A stretch of DNA of 64,000 nucleotides from GCA-2401735 sp051252095. GTDB taxonomy: Bacteria; Pseudomonadota; Gammaproteobacteria; Burkholderiales; Methylophilaceae. The translations under genes were made by a program, and so were the position numbers. The notes under the pieces are model-generated. The model saw only the letters and a list, made by a program, of their open reading frames with translations. It was not told the origin of the DNA and did not search any database. The stretch spans positions 108,623-172,622 of the forward strand of contig JBPOFK010000003.1 in the NCBI GenBank assembly GCA_051252095.1, written 5' to 3'. Below, in pieces: positions 1-8,933 of the stretch. Every line of letters starts with the position of its first letter. Position 1 is the first letter of the stretch.

Positions 1-514
1 TGGCGAGTTAGGCCAAGACGTACAAGTATTTCGAAATGATGAGATTGACTTAGAGAAGGTGGCAGAGCTCAAGCCAAAACACATTGTTATTTCACCTGGG
101 CCATGTACACCTAACGAGGCTGGGATATCAGTGCCATTAATTCGTGAATTTGCTGGTAAAATTCCACTGCTGGGTGTTTGCTTAGGCCATCAAAGTATCG
201 GTCAAGCCTATGGCGGTAAAATTGTTAAAGCGAAGACGCTGATGCATGGGAAAACGTCCTTGATAAACCATAACAATGAGGGCGTATTTAAAGGTTTGCC
301 TAATCCCTACACGGCAACACGTTATCACTCATTAGTCATTGAAAGAGAAAGTATGCCTGATTGCTTAGAGATAACAGCATGGACAGATGATAATGAAATT
401 ATGGGTATCAGGCATAAAACATTGCCTGTGGAGGGTGTGCAATTTCATCCGGAGTCTGTATTAACTGAGCATGGCCATAAATTACTTGAGAACTTTATTA
501 AAGCTTATCCATAA
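1..514 (+). CDS. trpG: Anthranilate synthase glutamine amidotransferase subunit (5' end outside window)
   Basis: This is the glutaminase subunit that supplies ammonia to TrpE for anthranilate, the first step of tryptophan synthesis. The same protein often also serves para-aminobenzoate synthesis. The reading frame is open from base 2, so the N-terminus lies upstream of the window. Class I amidotransferase hallmarks are visible: the SPGPCTPNEAGIS oxyanion-region motif, the nucleophile Cys in LLGVCLGHQSIGQAYGG, and the His-Glu pair in GVQFHPES near the C-terminus. Its stop overlaps the trpD start by one base (TAATG), which indicates translational coupling. A GTG at 59 is internal, because clear homologous sequence lies before it. 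Confidence 0.95.
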   Translation, partial: GELGQDVQVFRNDEIDLEKVAELKPKHIVISPGPCTPNEAGISVPLIREFAGKIPLLGVCLGHQSIGQAYGGKIVKAKTLMHGKTSLINHNNEGVFKGLPNPYTATRYHSLVIERESMPDCLEITAWTDDNEIMGIRHKTLPVEGVQFHPESVLTEHGHKLLENFIKAYP

Positions 515-1518
515 TGTTTAAAGATAGACTGAATCAATTATTAAATAGGCAGGACTTATCGCATGACCAAATGATGTCAGTGATGCAACAAGTCATGACT
601 GGAGAATTAAGTGCTGCACAAATTGCGGCGCTACTTATCGCACTTCGATTAAAAGGCGAAACGGTAGAGGAAATAGCAGCAGCAGCTACAGTCATGCGTC
701 AGTTGTCTACAAAGGTTCAGATAAAAGATACTTCGCATCTTGTAGATACTTGTGGAACAGGTGGTGATGGTATTCAAACATTCAATGTTTCAACAGTGTC
801 CGCATTGGTTGCAGCCGCAGCAGGTGCAAAAGTTGCAAAACATGGTGGTCGTTCAGTTTCATCGACCTGTGGCAGCGCAGATGTTTTGGAGGTCTTGGGT
901 GTTGATGTCAACAAAACGCCAGCAGAAGTCGCTAGTAGTGTTGATGAAATAGGGATTGGTTTTATGTTTGCGCCGAACCATCATAGTGCTATGAAGTATG
1001 CAGCACCAGTTAGGAGGGAGTTAGGCGTAAGGACTATTTTCAATTTGCTGGGACCTCTCACAAACCCCGCTTCTGCGCTGCGTCAAGTGATGGGCGTCTT
1101 TGACAAAACATTGACTACCAGGCTTGCGCATGTGTTGCAAAAGTTGGGTAGTGAACATGTACTAGTCGTTCATGGAGCAGATGGCATGGATGAGATTTCA
1201 TTCACAGGCGACACTTACGTTGCTGAGCTCAAAGATGGTAAGGTAACTGAATATGTCGTTAACCCTAAGCAATTTGGCTTAGGGATTCATGCGTTACAGG
1301 AGATTCAGATTCAGAATGCAGAACAATCAAAAGTCATGGTGATGCGTGTATTAAATGGGGAAAGTGGCGCACCAAGAGAAATTGTCTTATTAAATGCCGG
1401 TGCTGCAATTTACGTGGCTGGTATTGCGCCTACACTTAGCGAGGGTATTAAAAAAGCAATCGAAATGATTGATAGTAAAGCTGCTCTGGCTAAGCTTGAG
1501 GCATTGCAGGCACGCTAG
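514..1518 (+). CDS. trpD: Anthranilate phosphoribosyltransferase
   Basis: TrpD transfers the phosphoribosyl group of PRPP to anthranilate, the second step of tryptophan synthesis, in the cytoplasm. The 334 residues match the usual family length. An N-terminal helical domain is followed by the PRPP-binding glycine-rich motif DTCGTGGDGIQTFNVST and then KHGGRSVSSTCGSAD, both diagnostic for the family. The start codon overlaps the trpG stop. The gene is followed by a small lipoprotein gene and then trpC, so the locus is trpG-trpD-(DUF3465)-trpC, the betaproteobacterial trpGDC arrangement with one extra gene inside. Confidence 0.97.
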   Translation: MFKDRLNQLLNRQDLSHDQMMSVMQQVMTGELSAAQIAALLIALRLKGETVEEIAAAATVMRQLSTKVQIKDTSHLVDTCGTGGDGIQTFNVSTVSALVAAAAGAKVAKHGGRSVSSTCGSADVLEVLGVDVNKTPAEVASSVDEIGIGFMFAPNHHSAMKYAAPVRRELGVRTIFNLLGPLTNPASALRQVMGVFDKTLTTRLAHVLQKLGSEHVLVVHGADGMDEISFTGDTYVAELKDGKVTEYVVNPKQFGLGIHALQEIQIQNAEQSKVMVMRVLNGESGAPREIVLLNAGAAIYVAGIAPTLSEGIKKAIEMIDSKAALAKLEALQAR

Positions 1519-1526
1519 AGGTGACA

Positions 1527-1976
1527 ATGATACGCTGCGTTATCTTATTCTATATTTTACTGCTCGCCGCTTGCTCGCCAGCTGAAACTTCAACTGAATA
1601 TTTAGTGTCACAAGATGTGATTGAGCATAGTAACGCGACACAACAATATCCTTCACCAGAAGCATTGTTTGCGCAAAAAGCTGATGATGAAATGGTGGAA
1701 GGCAATGGTATAGTCATTAAATTATTACCAGATGACAACAAAGGCTCACGACATCAAAAGTTCTTAATTGAGTTGAATAGCGGACAAACGCTGCTATTTG
1801 CACATAATATTGATCTCGCACCACGCATCAACGCGTTGCAAGCAGGCGATAAAGTTGCTTTTAGAGGTGAGTATAGTTATAACCCGAAAGGTGGTCTAGT
1901 ACATTGGACGCACCATGATCCACAAGGCCAACATACTCCCGGTTGGATTATCCACAACGGAAAAACATATCAATAA
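1527..1976 (+). CDS. DUF3465 lipoprotein
   Basis: A 149-residue protein of unknown function. The N-terminus is a short lipoprotein signal peptide ending in a lipobox (LLAAC, then S), so it is probably anchored to a membrane on the periplasmic side. The C-terminal half (GSRHQKFLIELNSGQTLLFAHNID, then a segment ending VHWTHHDPQGQHTPGWI) has the pattern I associate with DUF3465, a compact beta-rich domain with conserved His and Trp. I chose the ATG at 1527 because GAGGTG lies six bases upstream; the GTG at 1521 has no spaced ribosome site. It sits between trpD and trpC on the same strand, but nothing ties it to tryptophan synthesis. Confidence 0.8.
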   Translation: MIRCVILFYILLLAACSPAETSTEYLVSQDVIEHSNATQQYPSPEALFAQKADDEMVEGNGIVIKLLPDDNKGSRHQKFLIELNSGQTLLFAHNIDLAPRINALQAGDKVAFRGEYSYNPKGGLVHWTHHDPQGQHTPGWIIHNGKTYQ

Positions 1977-2014
1977 ACTTATTGAGATATTTTTGAAAGC
2001 AGCATTAAAACAAC

Positions 2015-2803
2015 ATGTCAGATATATTAAACAAAATATTAGCTACCAAGCGGGAAGAAATTGCAAAAGCAAGTGCAATTAAATCGTTAAAAAGCATTCA
2101 TGAAGAGGCTTTGGCGCAGCCTGAGCCAAGAGATTTTGTTGGCAATTTAGCCAAAAAAGATGAAGCCGACTTACCCGCTGTGATTGCTGAAATTAAAAAA
2201 GCCAGTCCATCAAAAGGGGTTATACGAGAAGATTTTAATCCTGCTGAAATAGCAAAAAGTTACGAAAAAGCGGGTGCTGCCTGCTTATCTGTATTGACAG
2301 ATGAACAATATTTTCAAGGTTCAACTGATTACCTTAAACAAGCACGTGCAGCATGCAGTCTTCCTGTACTTCGTAAGGATTTTATGATAGACCCATATCA
2401 AGTGGTCGAGGCCAGAGCAATGGGTGCTGATTGTATTTTGCTTATTGTCGCAGCACTGGAATTAAAACAAATGCAGTTGCTAGAAGAGGTGTCGCATGAG
2501 CTTGGTATGGCTGTTTTGGTGGAAGTACATGATGGCAAAGAACTGAAGCTGGCGTTACAATTAGAAACGCCGCTAGTCGGAATCAATAACCGCAATTTAC
2601 GTACCTTCGATGTATCCTTGCAAACAACATTAGATTTATTAGAAAAATTACCAGAAGATCGTTTTGTGATTACAGAGTCAGGCATCTTCACAGCGGAGGA
2701 TGTTGCGCTAATGCGTAGTAATAACGTCAATGGGTTTTTGGTAGGAGAGGCATTTATGCGTCAGCCAGACCCCGGCGTTGAGTATAAAAAGGTATTTGGC
2801 TAA
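2015..2803 (+). CDS. trpC: Indole-3-glycerol phosphate synthase
   Basis: TrpC closes the ring of CdRP to indole-3-glycerol phosphate in tryptophan synthesis. The 262 residues form one TIM barrel, monofunctional rather than fused to TrpF. Family motifs are clear: AEIKKASPSKGVI (catalytic Lys and phosphate region), LRKDFMIDPYQVVEARAMGAD, GINNRNLRTF and VITESGI. It follows trpGD and the DUF3465 gene after a 38-base gap. Enzymes for the remaining steps (trpF, trpB, trpA) and trpE are not in the window. Confidence 0.97.
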   Translation: MSDILNKILATKREEIAKASAIKSLKSIHEEALAQPEPRDFVGNLAKKDEADLPAVIAEIKKASPSKGVIREDFNPAEIAKSYEKAGAACLSVLTDEQYFQGSTDYLKQARAACSLPVLRKDFMIDPYQVVEARAMGADCILLIVAALELKQMQLLEEVSHELGMAVLVEVHDGKELKLALQLETPLVGINNRNLRTFDVSLQTTLDLLEKLPEDRFVITESGIFTAEDVALMRSNNVNGFLVGEAFMRQPDPGVEYKKVFG

Positions 2804-2896
2804 CCTCAGTCAGGCTAAATACAGCAGCAAAAATTAAATGGTGAGTTTTACAAACAAATATTTTAGTGTAAGCACTTGAAGAAAGTAAGGATTTTT

Positions 2897-3892
2897 ATGG
2901 CTAATCAATTGCTAGCAACGCGTCCGCGCCGTATGCGTAAGGATGAATTTTCTCGTAGACTCATGCGGGAAAATGTGCTGACCACGAATGATTTAATTTA
3001 TCCAGTGTTTGTGCTCGAAGGTGAAAATCGTACAGAGGCGGTGCCATCTATGCCCGGTGTGCAAAGACAAAGTATCGATGTTTTGCTTAAAACAGCGGAG
3101 GAATGTGTAGCACTAGGAATTCCAGCAATTGCAATCTTTCCTGTTGTACCTCAAGAGGGTAAAAGTCTGACGGCCAAAGAAGCTTTCAATAACAATGGTT
3201 TGGTGCCGCGAACAGTTATAGCCTTGAAAGAAGCATTCCCAAACTTAGGGGTGATTACTGATGTCGCATTAGACCCATATACTACACATGGACAAGACGG
3301 TCTCATTGATGATGATGGTTATGTCCTCAATGATGAGACAGTTGATGTATTAGTCAAGCAAGCACTTTGTCATGCAAAGGCTGGTGCAGATGTTGTCGCC
3401 CCATCGGATATGATGGATGGTCGCATTGGTGCAATTCGAGATGCATTGGAAAAAGAGGGGTATATTTATACACGTATTTTGGCTTATTCCGCCAAGTATG
3501 CCTCTGCTTTTTATGGACCGTTTCGGGATGCCGTTGGCTCATCGGCCAGTTTAGGTAAAAGTAATAAATATAACTATCAAATGGATCCTGCAAATGCAGA
3601 TGAAGCCATTAAAGAGGTCTTGTTAGACTTGCAGGAAGGTGCTGATATGGTGATGGTGAAGCCTGGCATGCCATACCTAGATATCGTTCGACGGGTTAAG
3701 CAAGAGTTCGGTGTCCCCACTTATGCGTACCAAGTCAGTGGTGAATATGCGATGTTAAAAGCGGCGTCACAAAATGGCTGGCTGGATGAGCAAGCTTGTG
3801 TGATGGAGAGTTTATTAGGGTTTAAACGTGCTGGTGCAGATGGTGTATTGACTTACTTTGCAATGGATGTGGCTCGGTGGTTGAAAGGCTGA
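2897..3892 (+). CDS. hemB: Porphobilinogen synthase (delta-aminolevulinate dehydratase)
   Basis: HemB condenses two 5-aminolevulinate molecules to porphobilinogen, on the path to haem and other tetrapyrroles. It is 331 residues from the ATG at 2897, chosen because AAGGA lies five bases upstream; an upstream TTG at 2876 would add seven residues with less support. The Schiff-base lysine is in MVKPGMPYLD and a second active-site lysine in LAYSAKYASAFYGP. The metal loop reads DVALDPYTTHGQDG: the cysteines of zinc-type enzymes are replaced by Ala/Asp/Asp, so this is the magnesium/alternative-metal class common in many bacteria. It converges with the BLUF gene with only a 5-base gap. Confidence 0.96.
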   Translation: MANQLLATRPRRMRKDEFSRRLMRENVLTTNDLIYPVFVLEGENRTEAVPSMPGVQRQSIDVLLKTAEECVALGIPAIAIFPVVPQEGKSLTAKEAFNNNGLVPRTVIALKEAFPNLGVITDVALDPYTTHGQDGLIDDDGYVLNDETVDVLVKQALCHAKAGADVVAPSDMMDGRIGAIRDALEKEGYIYTRILAYSAKYASAFYGPFRDAVGSSASLGKSNKYNYQMDPANADEAIKEVLLDLQEGADMVMVKPGMPYLDIVRRVKQEFGVPTYAYQVSGEYAMLKAASQNGWLDEQACVMESLLGFKRAGADGVLTYFAMDVARWLKG

Positions 3893-3897
3893 TTTAT

Positions 3898-4332
3898 TTA
3901 GGATTCAGTATCTTGTTTAAATGAGTCCCAATAGTCTAACAACAGTGCTAGTCCATCAGACTCTGCGTTATGTTTTCTCAAATTTTGAATCGATTTAACC
4001 CAGTTTGCATCTGCAATAGCTTGCATGGTTGTTTTTGTCGTTTTGCAAAAACCCATGTCCCAATCTTTAAAGTATTTTTTCTGACTCGGCTCATTGGCAA
4101 GCTCAAATATTGCATGATGTTGGCTTGCTGATTTGATACGTTGATAAGCCTCACTCACTGCCGATTTGGGTCCTTCAATAAACTGCAAGAAGTTGCTTTC
4201 GTCATAGAGCAGCACACCTGTGATATTAGACTTTTTATTAAAAGCTTTAGCAGATGCTAAGATAGAATCGATTTCATTTGCGCTTAAGTGATCTGCGGCT
4301 GTGCTTTGGTAAATGAAGTAATGAAAATCCAA
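3898..4332 (-). CDS. Short BLUF-domain blue-light sensor
   Basis: A 144-residue protein made almost wholly of one BLUF domain, which binds FAD and senses blue light. Seen: an N-terminal Tyr-containing strand (FHYFIYQS), the flavin-contact Asn in NITGVLLYDE, the switch Gln in FLQFIEGP, and the KDWDMGF segment late in the domain. There is no attached output domain, so it would act through protein contacts (inference). The start is TTG at 4332, supported by AGGAG five bases upstream; no in-frame ATG would keep the first beta strand. It is transcribed away from mrcA and converges on hemB. The neighbouring upstream gene (4364-4981) may be co-transcribed. Confidence 0.88.
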   Translation of the reverse strand: MDFHYFIYQSTAADHLSANEIDSILASAKAFNKKSNITGVLLYDESNFLQFIEGPKSAVSEAYQRIKSASQHHAIFELANEPSQKKYFKDWDMGFCKTTKTTMQAIADANWVKSIQNLRKHNAESDGLALLLDYWDSFKQDTES

Positions 4333-4363
4333 AGTCGCTCCTTTTCTAAATAATTTCTAGACG

Positions 4364-4981
4364 CTAAATTAACCGTTGTAAATCACTTATATTAGCCTTA
4401 GATGCGTTAGTGCCGTCACTAGGTCTCTTAGTAGCGATGCGCATATCATCAAAGTCGAAAACACTCAGTTTTTGCAACCCATATTCTGTTTCTAGTGTAA
4501 AAACAGGTACAGTTTTGCGCACTTTGTCTTTTTTATCTTTGCTGGGTCTGTCTGATATACGATAAGCCTTTTCGCTACTCTCAAACGGTATTTGCTGGCT
4601 GAGTAAGAAAATTTCAACATCTTTTGCACTATCGGCAAAAAGGTAAATATCCGTTAGTGCGTTTTTACCTGCACTGCCATCCAAGACACTGCCCGTCAGA
4701 AAAGGGTTAAACCGCTCAAAAATTTGCATGGTAGCTAACGCTGCTTTACGTAACCTCTGTAATTCATGGGGTTGGTCGTCAGTATTGAATAGCTGATGAT
4801 AGAGTCTAACCTCTTCTTCAATTTCAGCATTGCTGGGTAAGACACTTTTTTCGAGTATCCCTAATTGACGACCTGCTTTTTTCTTAGCATATGCATAGTC
4901 ATGAATGCCATCTTCTACCATCATTCTGGCAGCTTTTTGTGCAATGACCTGTCTTAAGTGGTCTAAGCTTTCGCGTACCAT
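4364..4981 (-). CDS. Uncharacterised nucleotidyltransferase-like protein
   Basis: 205 residues, not matched to a named enzyme. The N-terminal half is helical and charged. A central segment, FNPFLTGSVLDGSAGKNALT followed by DIYLF, resembles the GS...DID/L core of the nucleotidyltransferase fold, but the acidic pair is imperfect (T-D-I-Y), so catalytic activity is doubtful. The C-terminus carries a basic linker (KDKKDKVRK) and a short strand-rich end. It lies 17 bases after mrcA on the same strand and before the BLUF gene. Proteins of this kind often sit near mrcA or hemB in betaproteobacteria, from general recollection. Confidence 0.6.
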   Translation of the reverse strand: MVRESLDHLRQVIAQKAARMMVEDGIHDYAYAKKKAGRQLGILEKSVLPSNAEIEEEVRLYHQLFNTDDQPHELQRLRKAALATMQIFERFNPFLTGSVLDGSAGKNALTDIYLFADSAKDVEIFLLSQQIPFESSEKAYRISDRPSKDKKDKVRKTVPVFTLETEYGLQKLSVFDFDDMRIATKRPSDGTNASKANISDLQRLI

Positions 4982-4998
4982 TTTGCTATGAAATTGAC

Positions 4999-7620
4999 TT
5001 AATAACCAGAAGGGTTTAATACACTACGTGCGTTGTCAATACTATTAGTGCTTTTTCGCGGTTTTGGCGTGTTTTGAGACTTAGAGGCAGAATCAGCATT
5101 TTGTTGTGATGGTTCTGTTTGCGTCTCAAGAGGCTTATTACTATTGTGGGTTTGTGCTCCTCTGGATTCTGGCAAACTAGGTGCCTTTGCGTCATCAGGT
5201 AACTCTTTACCTGGCGCATTCCATGGTGTTGTACTTGGTGCTTTCGTGTTTGGTGGAAACGGTTGTAATGGATTGTTCGGCAAATTATCTGGTGGAAATG
5301 CCGATTCAAAGGCATCCATTAATGGCGGCAAGTCCAGCTCAAGCAGTGGGGGAGGGGTTTCATGGTAAAAGTATTCATCAATCGCATCTTCATCATCAAA
5401 GTCATCAGCAAGCGTACCTGTCACAGGGTCAATACGTAATGACATCACCCCCGCAGGCACTTCGTATGGATTATCTGGCTTTCCTTTTAGCGCCGTCTCC
5501 ATATACTTTACCCAGATAGGTAACGCTGCACGCCCACCAGTTTCAGCTCTGCCTAATGTTTGTGGCTGGTCGTATCCCATCCAAGCAATCGCTACTTCGT
5601 GTGGAGAATAACCTGCAAACCATGCGTCAAACTGATCATTAGTCGTACCTGTTTTGCCAGCTAAGTCTTGTCTACCTAATACTTTCGCACGCGTGGCCGT
5701 ACCTCTTTGTATTACATCGCGAAGCATAGATGTCATGATAAAGGCATTACGTCCATCAATGACGCGCGGTGCGTCTTTTTCCGCAACAGGATATTTTTTC
5801 TCGTCTATCACTTTCCCTTCACTTGTCGTAATCTTGCCGATTAAATGCGGTTTGATTCGATAACCACCATTGGCAAATACCGCATAACCATTAGCTAAAC
5901 CGAGAGGTGTGACCTCTCCTGCTCCTAATGCCATCGTTAAGTAGGCTGGATTATGTTTAGGTGAGAAGCCAAACTTAGCTGCATAATCCTGCGTATAGCG
6001 CGGCCCTATGCTATCAATAATACGAATAGAAGCGACATTTTTGGATTTGGTCAAAGCAGTTCGCATGCGAATTGGGCCGTCATACTTGCTATCATAGTTC
6101 TTAGGTGACCACTCGTCTTTAGACCCAACTTCCTCCGCAGACATAATAATCGGCTCATCTTCAATAATGCTGGCAGGAGTGAACCCCTTTTCCAAAGCAG
6201 CCGAGTAAACAAATGGCTTAAAGCTTGAGCCCGCTTGACGGTAGGCTTGCGTCACATGGTTAAACTTGTTTTTACTAAAATTAAAACCACCTACCAAGGC
6301 TGTAATCGCACCATTCTGTGGGTTTAATGCAACCAGTGCTGATTCGACTTCAGGCAACTGTGCAATCTGCCACCCCTCTTTTATTTTGATAATACGAACG
6401 ACTGACCCGGGTTTAATCAAATGTTTTGTTGTGTCTTTTAACGCTAGATTCCTTTTTAATAGACTCAAGCCTGTACCAGAAATCTTTAATTTCCCCTCTT
6501 TTTTTGTAAATATAGAAACAGATTCGTTTGAAGTGCTTGTGACAATAGCAGGAATAAAACCGTTATATTCTCTCATATTGGAAAGGGCGTCTTTCATCCC
6601 TTCTTCAATACTGTCTGCATCTAACTTAGTTAAATCAATCCATTTCTCAGCATTTTTGTAGCCTTGCCTAGTTTGATATTCCAAAATACCTGAAATGACA
6701 GCTTGATTAGCGGCCTCTTGATTGGCTTTGAGAATTGTTGTGTGCACTTTAAGGCCACCATTATAGATGTCATCCCCATATTTTTTATACAATAGCTGGC
6801 GAGCAAGCTCAGCAACATAGTCAGCATTCACAGCGCGCTTACTTTTCTCAGCCCTTTTAAAAACGAGCTCTTGTGCCATGGCTTCATCAAATTGGTCTTG
6901 ATTAATTAAGCCATAACGATGCATATCTCTCAAAACCTCTTGCTGGCGAGCGATTGCTTTTTTTGGACGATAAAAAGGATTATATCCAGAAGGCGCTTTT
7001 GGTAAGCCAGCTAATAAGGCTGCCTCAGCTAAGGTTAATTCATTCAGAGGTTTGGCAAAATAGACTTGTGCTGCTGCCGAGAAGCCATATGAGCGTTGAC
7101 CCAAATAAATCTGATTCAAATAGAGCTCTAATATCTGATCTTTTGTGAGGGCCTTTTCAATCTTAAGCGCTAATAGAGATTCTTTTATCTTGATAAAAAT
7201 ATCTCTTTTTTTATTGGGGCCGGTGAAGAAATTTTTCGCCACCTGCATGGTAATCGTACTTGCCCCTTCGTGGCTTCTGCCAGTGATATTGTTTTTTAAT
7301 GCGCGTAACACCCCTTTTGTATCAATGCCGCCATGCTCATAAAAGCGCCTATCTTCAATAGCAAGCACAGCATCTTTCATTTTCTGTGGGATGTTTTCGA
7401 TTTTAGTGAAAGCGCGACGTTCTTCACCAAACTCACCTATTAAATAGCCGTCCGCCGAATACACTCTGAGAGGTTGTTTTGGATGGTAGTCGGTTAAAGT
7501 TTCCAACGATGGTAACGTGGGGTAAATAAGGGTGACTGAAAGTGCAGCGAGTGCGGCCAAGGCTATACCGCTAACAAGTACAAATAAAATAAGAAAGTGC
7601 CACCATTTTTTCAAAATCAT
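4999..7620 (-). CDS. mrcA: Penicillin-binding protein 1A (bifunctional transglycosylase/transpeptidase)
   Basis: A class A PBP that polymerises and crosslinks peptidoglycan at the inner membrane, 873 residues. One N-terminal membrane helix (about residues 5-28) is followed by the GT51 domain with the catalytic Glu in AIEDRRFYEHGG and the GASTITMQVAKNFF motif. The transpeptidase domain has SSFK (active Ser), SKN and KTGT. An insert between the two domains matches the OB-like domain of PBP1A. The last ~120 residues, from about 753, are rich in Pro, Ser, Asn and Gln and look disordered; most PBP1A proteins end sooner. The gene is divergent from pilMNOPQ, the classic ponA-pil arrangement of beta- and gammaproteobacteria. 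Confidence 0.96.
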   Translation of the reverse strand: MILKKWWHFLILFVLVSGIALAALAALSVTLIYPTLPSLETLTDYHPKQPLRVYSADGYLIGEFGEERRAFTKIENIPQKMKDAVLAIEDRRFYEHGGIDTKGVLRALKNNITGRSHEGASTITMQVAKNFFTGPNKKRDIFIKIKESLLALKIEKALTKDQILELYLNQIYLGQRSYGFSAAAQVYFAKPLNELTLAEAALLAGLPKAPSGYNPFYRPKKAIARQQEVLRDMHRYGLINQDQFDEAMAQELVFKRAEKSKRAVNADYVAELARQLLYKKYGDDIYNGGLKVHTTILKANQEAANQAVISGILEYQTRQGYKNAEKWIDLTKLDADSIEEGMKDALSNMREYNGFIPAIVTSTSNESVSIFTKKEGKLKISGTGLSLLKRNLALKDTTKHLIKPGSVVRIIKIKEGWQIAQLPEVESALVALNPQNGAITALVGGFNFSKNKFNHVTQAYRQAGSSFKPFVYSAALEKGFTPASIIEDEPIIMSAEEVGSKDEWSPKNYDSKYDGPIRMRTALTKSKNVASIRIIDSIGPRYTQDYAAKFGFSPKHNPAYLTMALGAGEVTPLGLANGYAVFANGGYRIKPHLIGKITTSEGKVIDEKKYPVAEKDAPRVIDGRNAFIMTSMLRDVIQRGTATRAKVLGRQDLAGKTGTTNDQFDAWFAGYSPHEVAIAWMGYDQPQTLGRAETGGRAALPIWVKYMETALKGKPDNPYEVPAGVMSLRIDPVTGTLADDFDDEDAIDEYFYHETPPPLLELDLPPLMDAFESAFPPDNLPNNPLQPFPPNTKAPSTTPWNAPGKELPDDAKAPSLPESRGAQTHNSNKPLETQTEPSQQNADSASKSQNTPKPRKSTNSIDNARSVLNPSGY

Positions 7621-7776
7621 AACTAAATTGTTTTATCAAAACCAATAAAGCGACAGTATATAAGCATATGCGAATTAACCAAAACTAAACATTCACCTTA
7701 ATACAAAGGCAAATGTCGTGGAAACAACACAATCTTAACAAAATGGATTAAGTGTAGCATTTAAGTGAAAAATCGC

Positions 7777-7805
7777 TTTACACTAAGATATGTTGTTGCT
7801 AGGAT
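7777..7805 (+). promoter_or_regulatory. Candidate sigma-70 promoter for pilMNOPQ
   Basis: TTTACA at 7777-7782 and TAGGAT at 7800-7805, separated by 17 bases, lie about 58 bases before the pilM TTG start within the 242-base divergent gap between mrcA and pilM. The -35 is near consensus and the -10 matches 4 of 6. No obvious mrcA promoter was identified in the same gap. Confidence 0.45.
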
Positions 7806-7862
7806 TTAATGTAAATTATTGCAATTAAACGTAACTAACGAATATAGAAAGAGAATTTTAAT

Positions 7863-8933
7863 TTGAAATTCGACTTTTTTAGTGAAAAAACGCCACCATT
7901 AGTTGGTGTGGATATCAGCACATCCGCCGTGAAAATGGTTGAGCTATCAAGTAGTGGAGCTGGCGCTTATCACTTGGTAGGATATTCTGTTGCAGCAATT
8001 CCAAAAGATGCAATTGTCGATGGTAATGTCGTTGGTTTAGAGCAAGTCTCAGATGCTGTTAAACTCGCTTGGAAGTTGCTTGGATCAAAAGAAAAGCGAG
8101 CAGCATTAGCCTTGCCTTCATCTGCAGTCATTACAAAAAAAGTATTGCTGACTTCTGATTTGCGTGAAGAAGAGATGGAAGTGCAGGTAGAAGCTGAGGC
8201 GAATCAATATATCCCTTTCCCGTTAGAAGAAGTTAATGTCGATTTTCAGGTAATTGGCCCAGCACCAAATAATGAAACAGAATCAGAAGTGCTCATCGCT
8301 GCAGCACGTAAGGAAAAAATTGAAGATCGTGTTGCAGCAGCAGAGGATGCAGGTTTAAAAGTCACAGTGATGGATGTTGACACCTATGCAATTGAAGCTG
8401 CTTATAGCTTAGTTGCTTCGCAGTTACCAAACTCTGGAAAAGAGCAAACTGTCATGATTGTGGATATGGGTGCGGCGATGATGCATATCAATGTATTACA
8501 TGATAATAAATCCGTTTATGTTCGTGAGCAGGCGTTTGGTAGTGGACAGCTTACGCAAGAAATACAAAGAAGATTTGGACTATCAGCTGAGGAAGCAGAG
8601 GTCGCAAAACGTAAAGGTGGTTTGCCAGATAGCTATGAATCTGAAGTGTTACAGCCTTTCGTTCAATCATTGTCAACAGAAGTTGCGCGTGCTGTACAGT
8701 TTTTTACTAGCTCAACGCAGTATAACCGAATTGATCATGTCGTGTTGGCTGGTGGTGGTGCTGCAATACCAACGATTGATGTAGCGGTGCAAGATAGAAC
8801 GCAGGTCAATACCCTTATCGCCAACCCATTTCATGCCATGTCATTAGGAAATAGGGTTAAGCATCAGCAATTAACGACAGATGCGCCAGCATTGATGGTT
8901 GCGTGCGGTTTGGCCATGCGAGGAGTAGATTAA
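7863..8933 (+). CDS. pilM: Type IV pilus inner-membrane platform protein PilM
   Basis: PilM is an actin/FtsA-like cytoplasmic ATP-binding protein that docks on the PilN N-terminus in the type IV pilus machine. It has 356 residues. The N-terminal phosphate-loop region VGVDISTSAVKMVEL, the middle MIVDMGAAMMHINVL and the late VVLAGGGAAI segment match the ATPase fold. The start is TTG at 7863, preceded by a purine-rich AGAAAGAGA; no ATG exists before the conserved N-terminus. It is the first gene of pilMNOPQ; its stop directly abuts the pilN ATG. Confidence 0.95.
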   Translation: MKFDFFSEKTPPLVGVDISTSAVKMVELSSSGAGAYHLVGYSVAAIPKDAIVDGNVVGLEQVSDAVKLAWKLLGSKEKRAALALPSSAVITKKVLLTSDLREEEMEVQVEAEANQYIPFPLEEVNVDFQVIGPAPNNETESEVLIAAARKEKIEDRVAAAEDAGLKVTVMDVDTYAIEAAYSLVASQLPNSGKEQTVMIVDMGAAMMHINVLHDNKSVYVREQAFGSGQLTQEIQRRFGLSAEEAEVAKRKGGLPDSYESEVLQPFVQSLSTEVARAVQFFTSSTQYNRIDHVVLAGGGAAIPTIDVAVQDRTQVNTLIANPFHAMSLGNRVKHQQLTTDAPALMVACGLAMRGVD

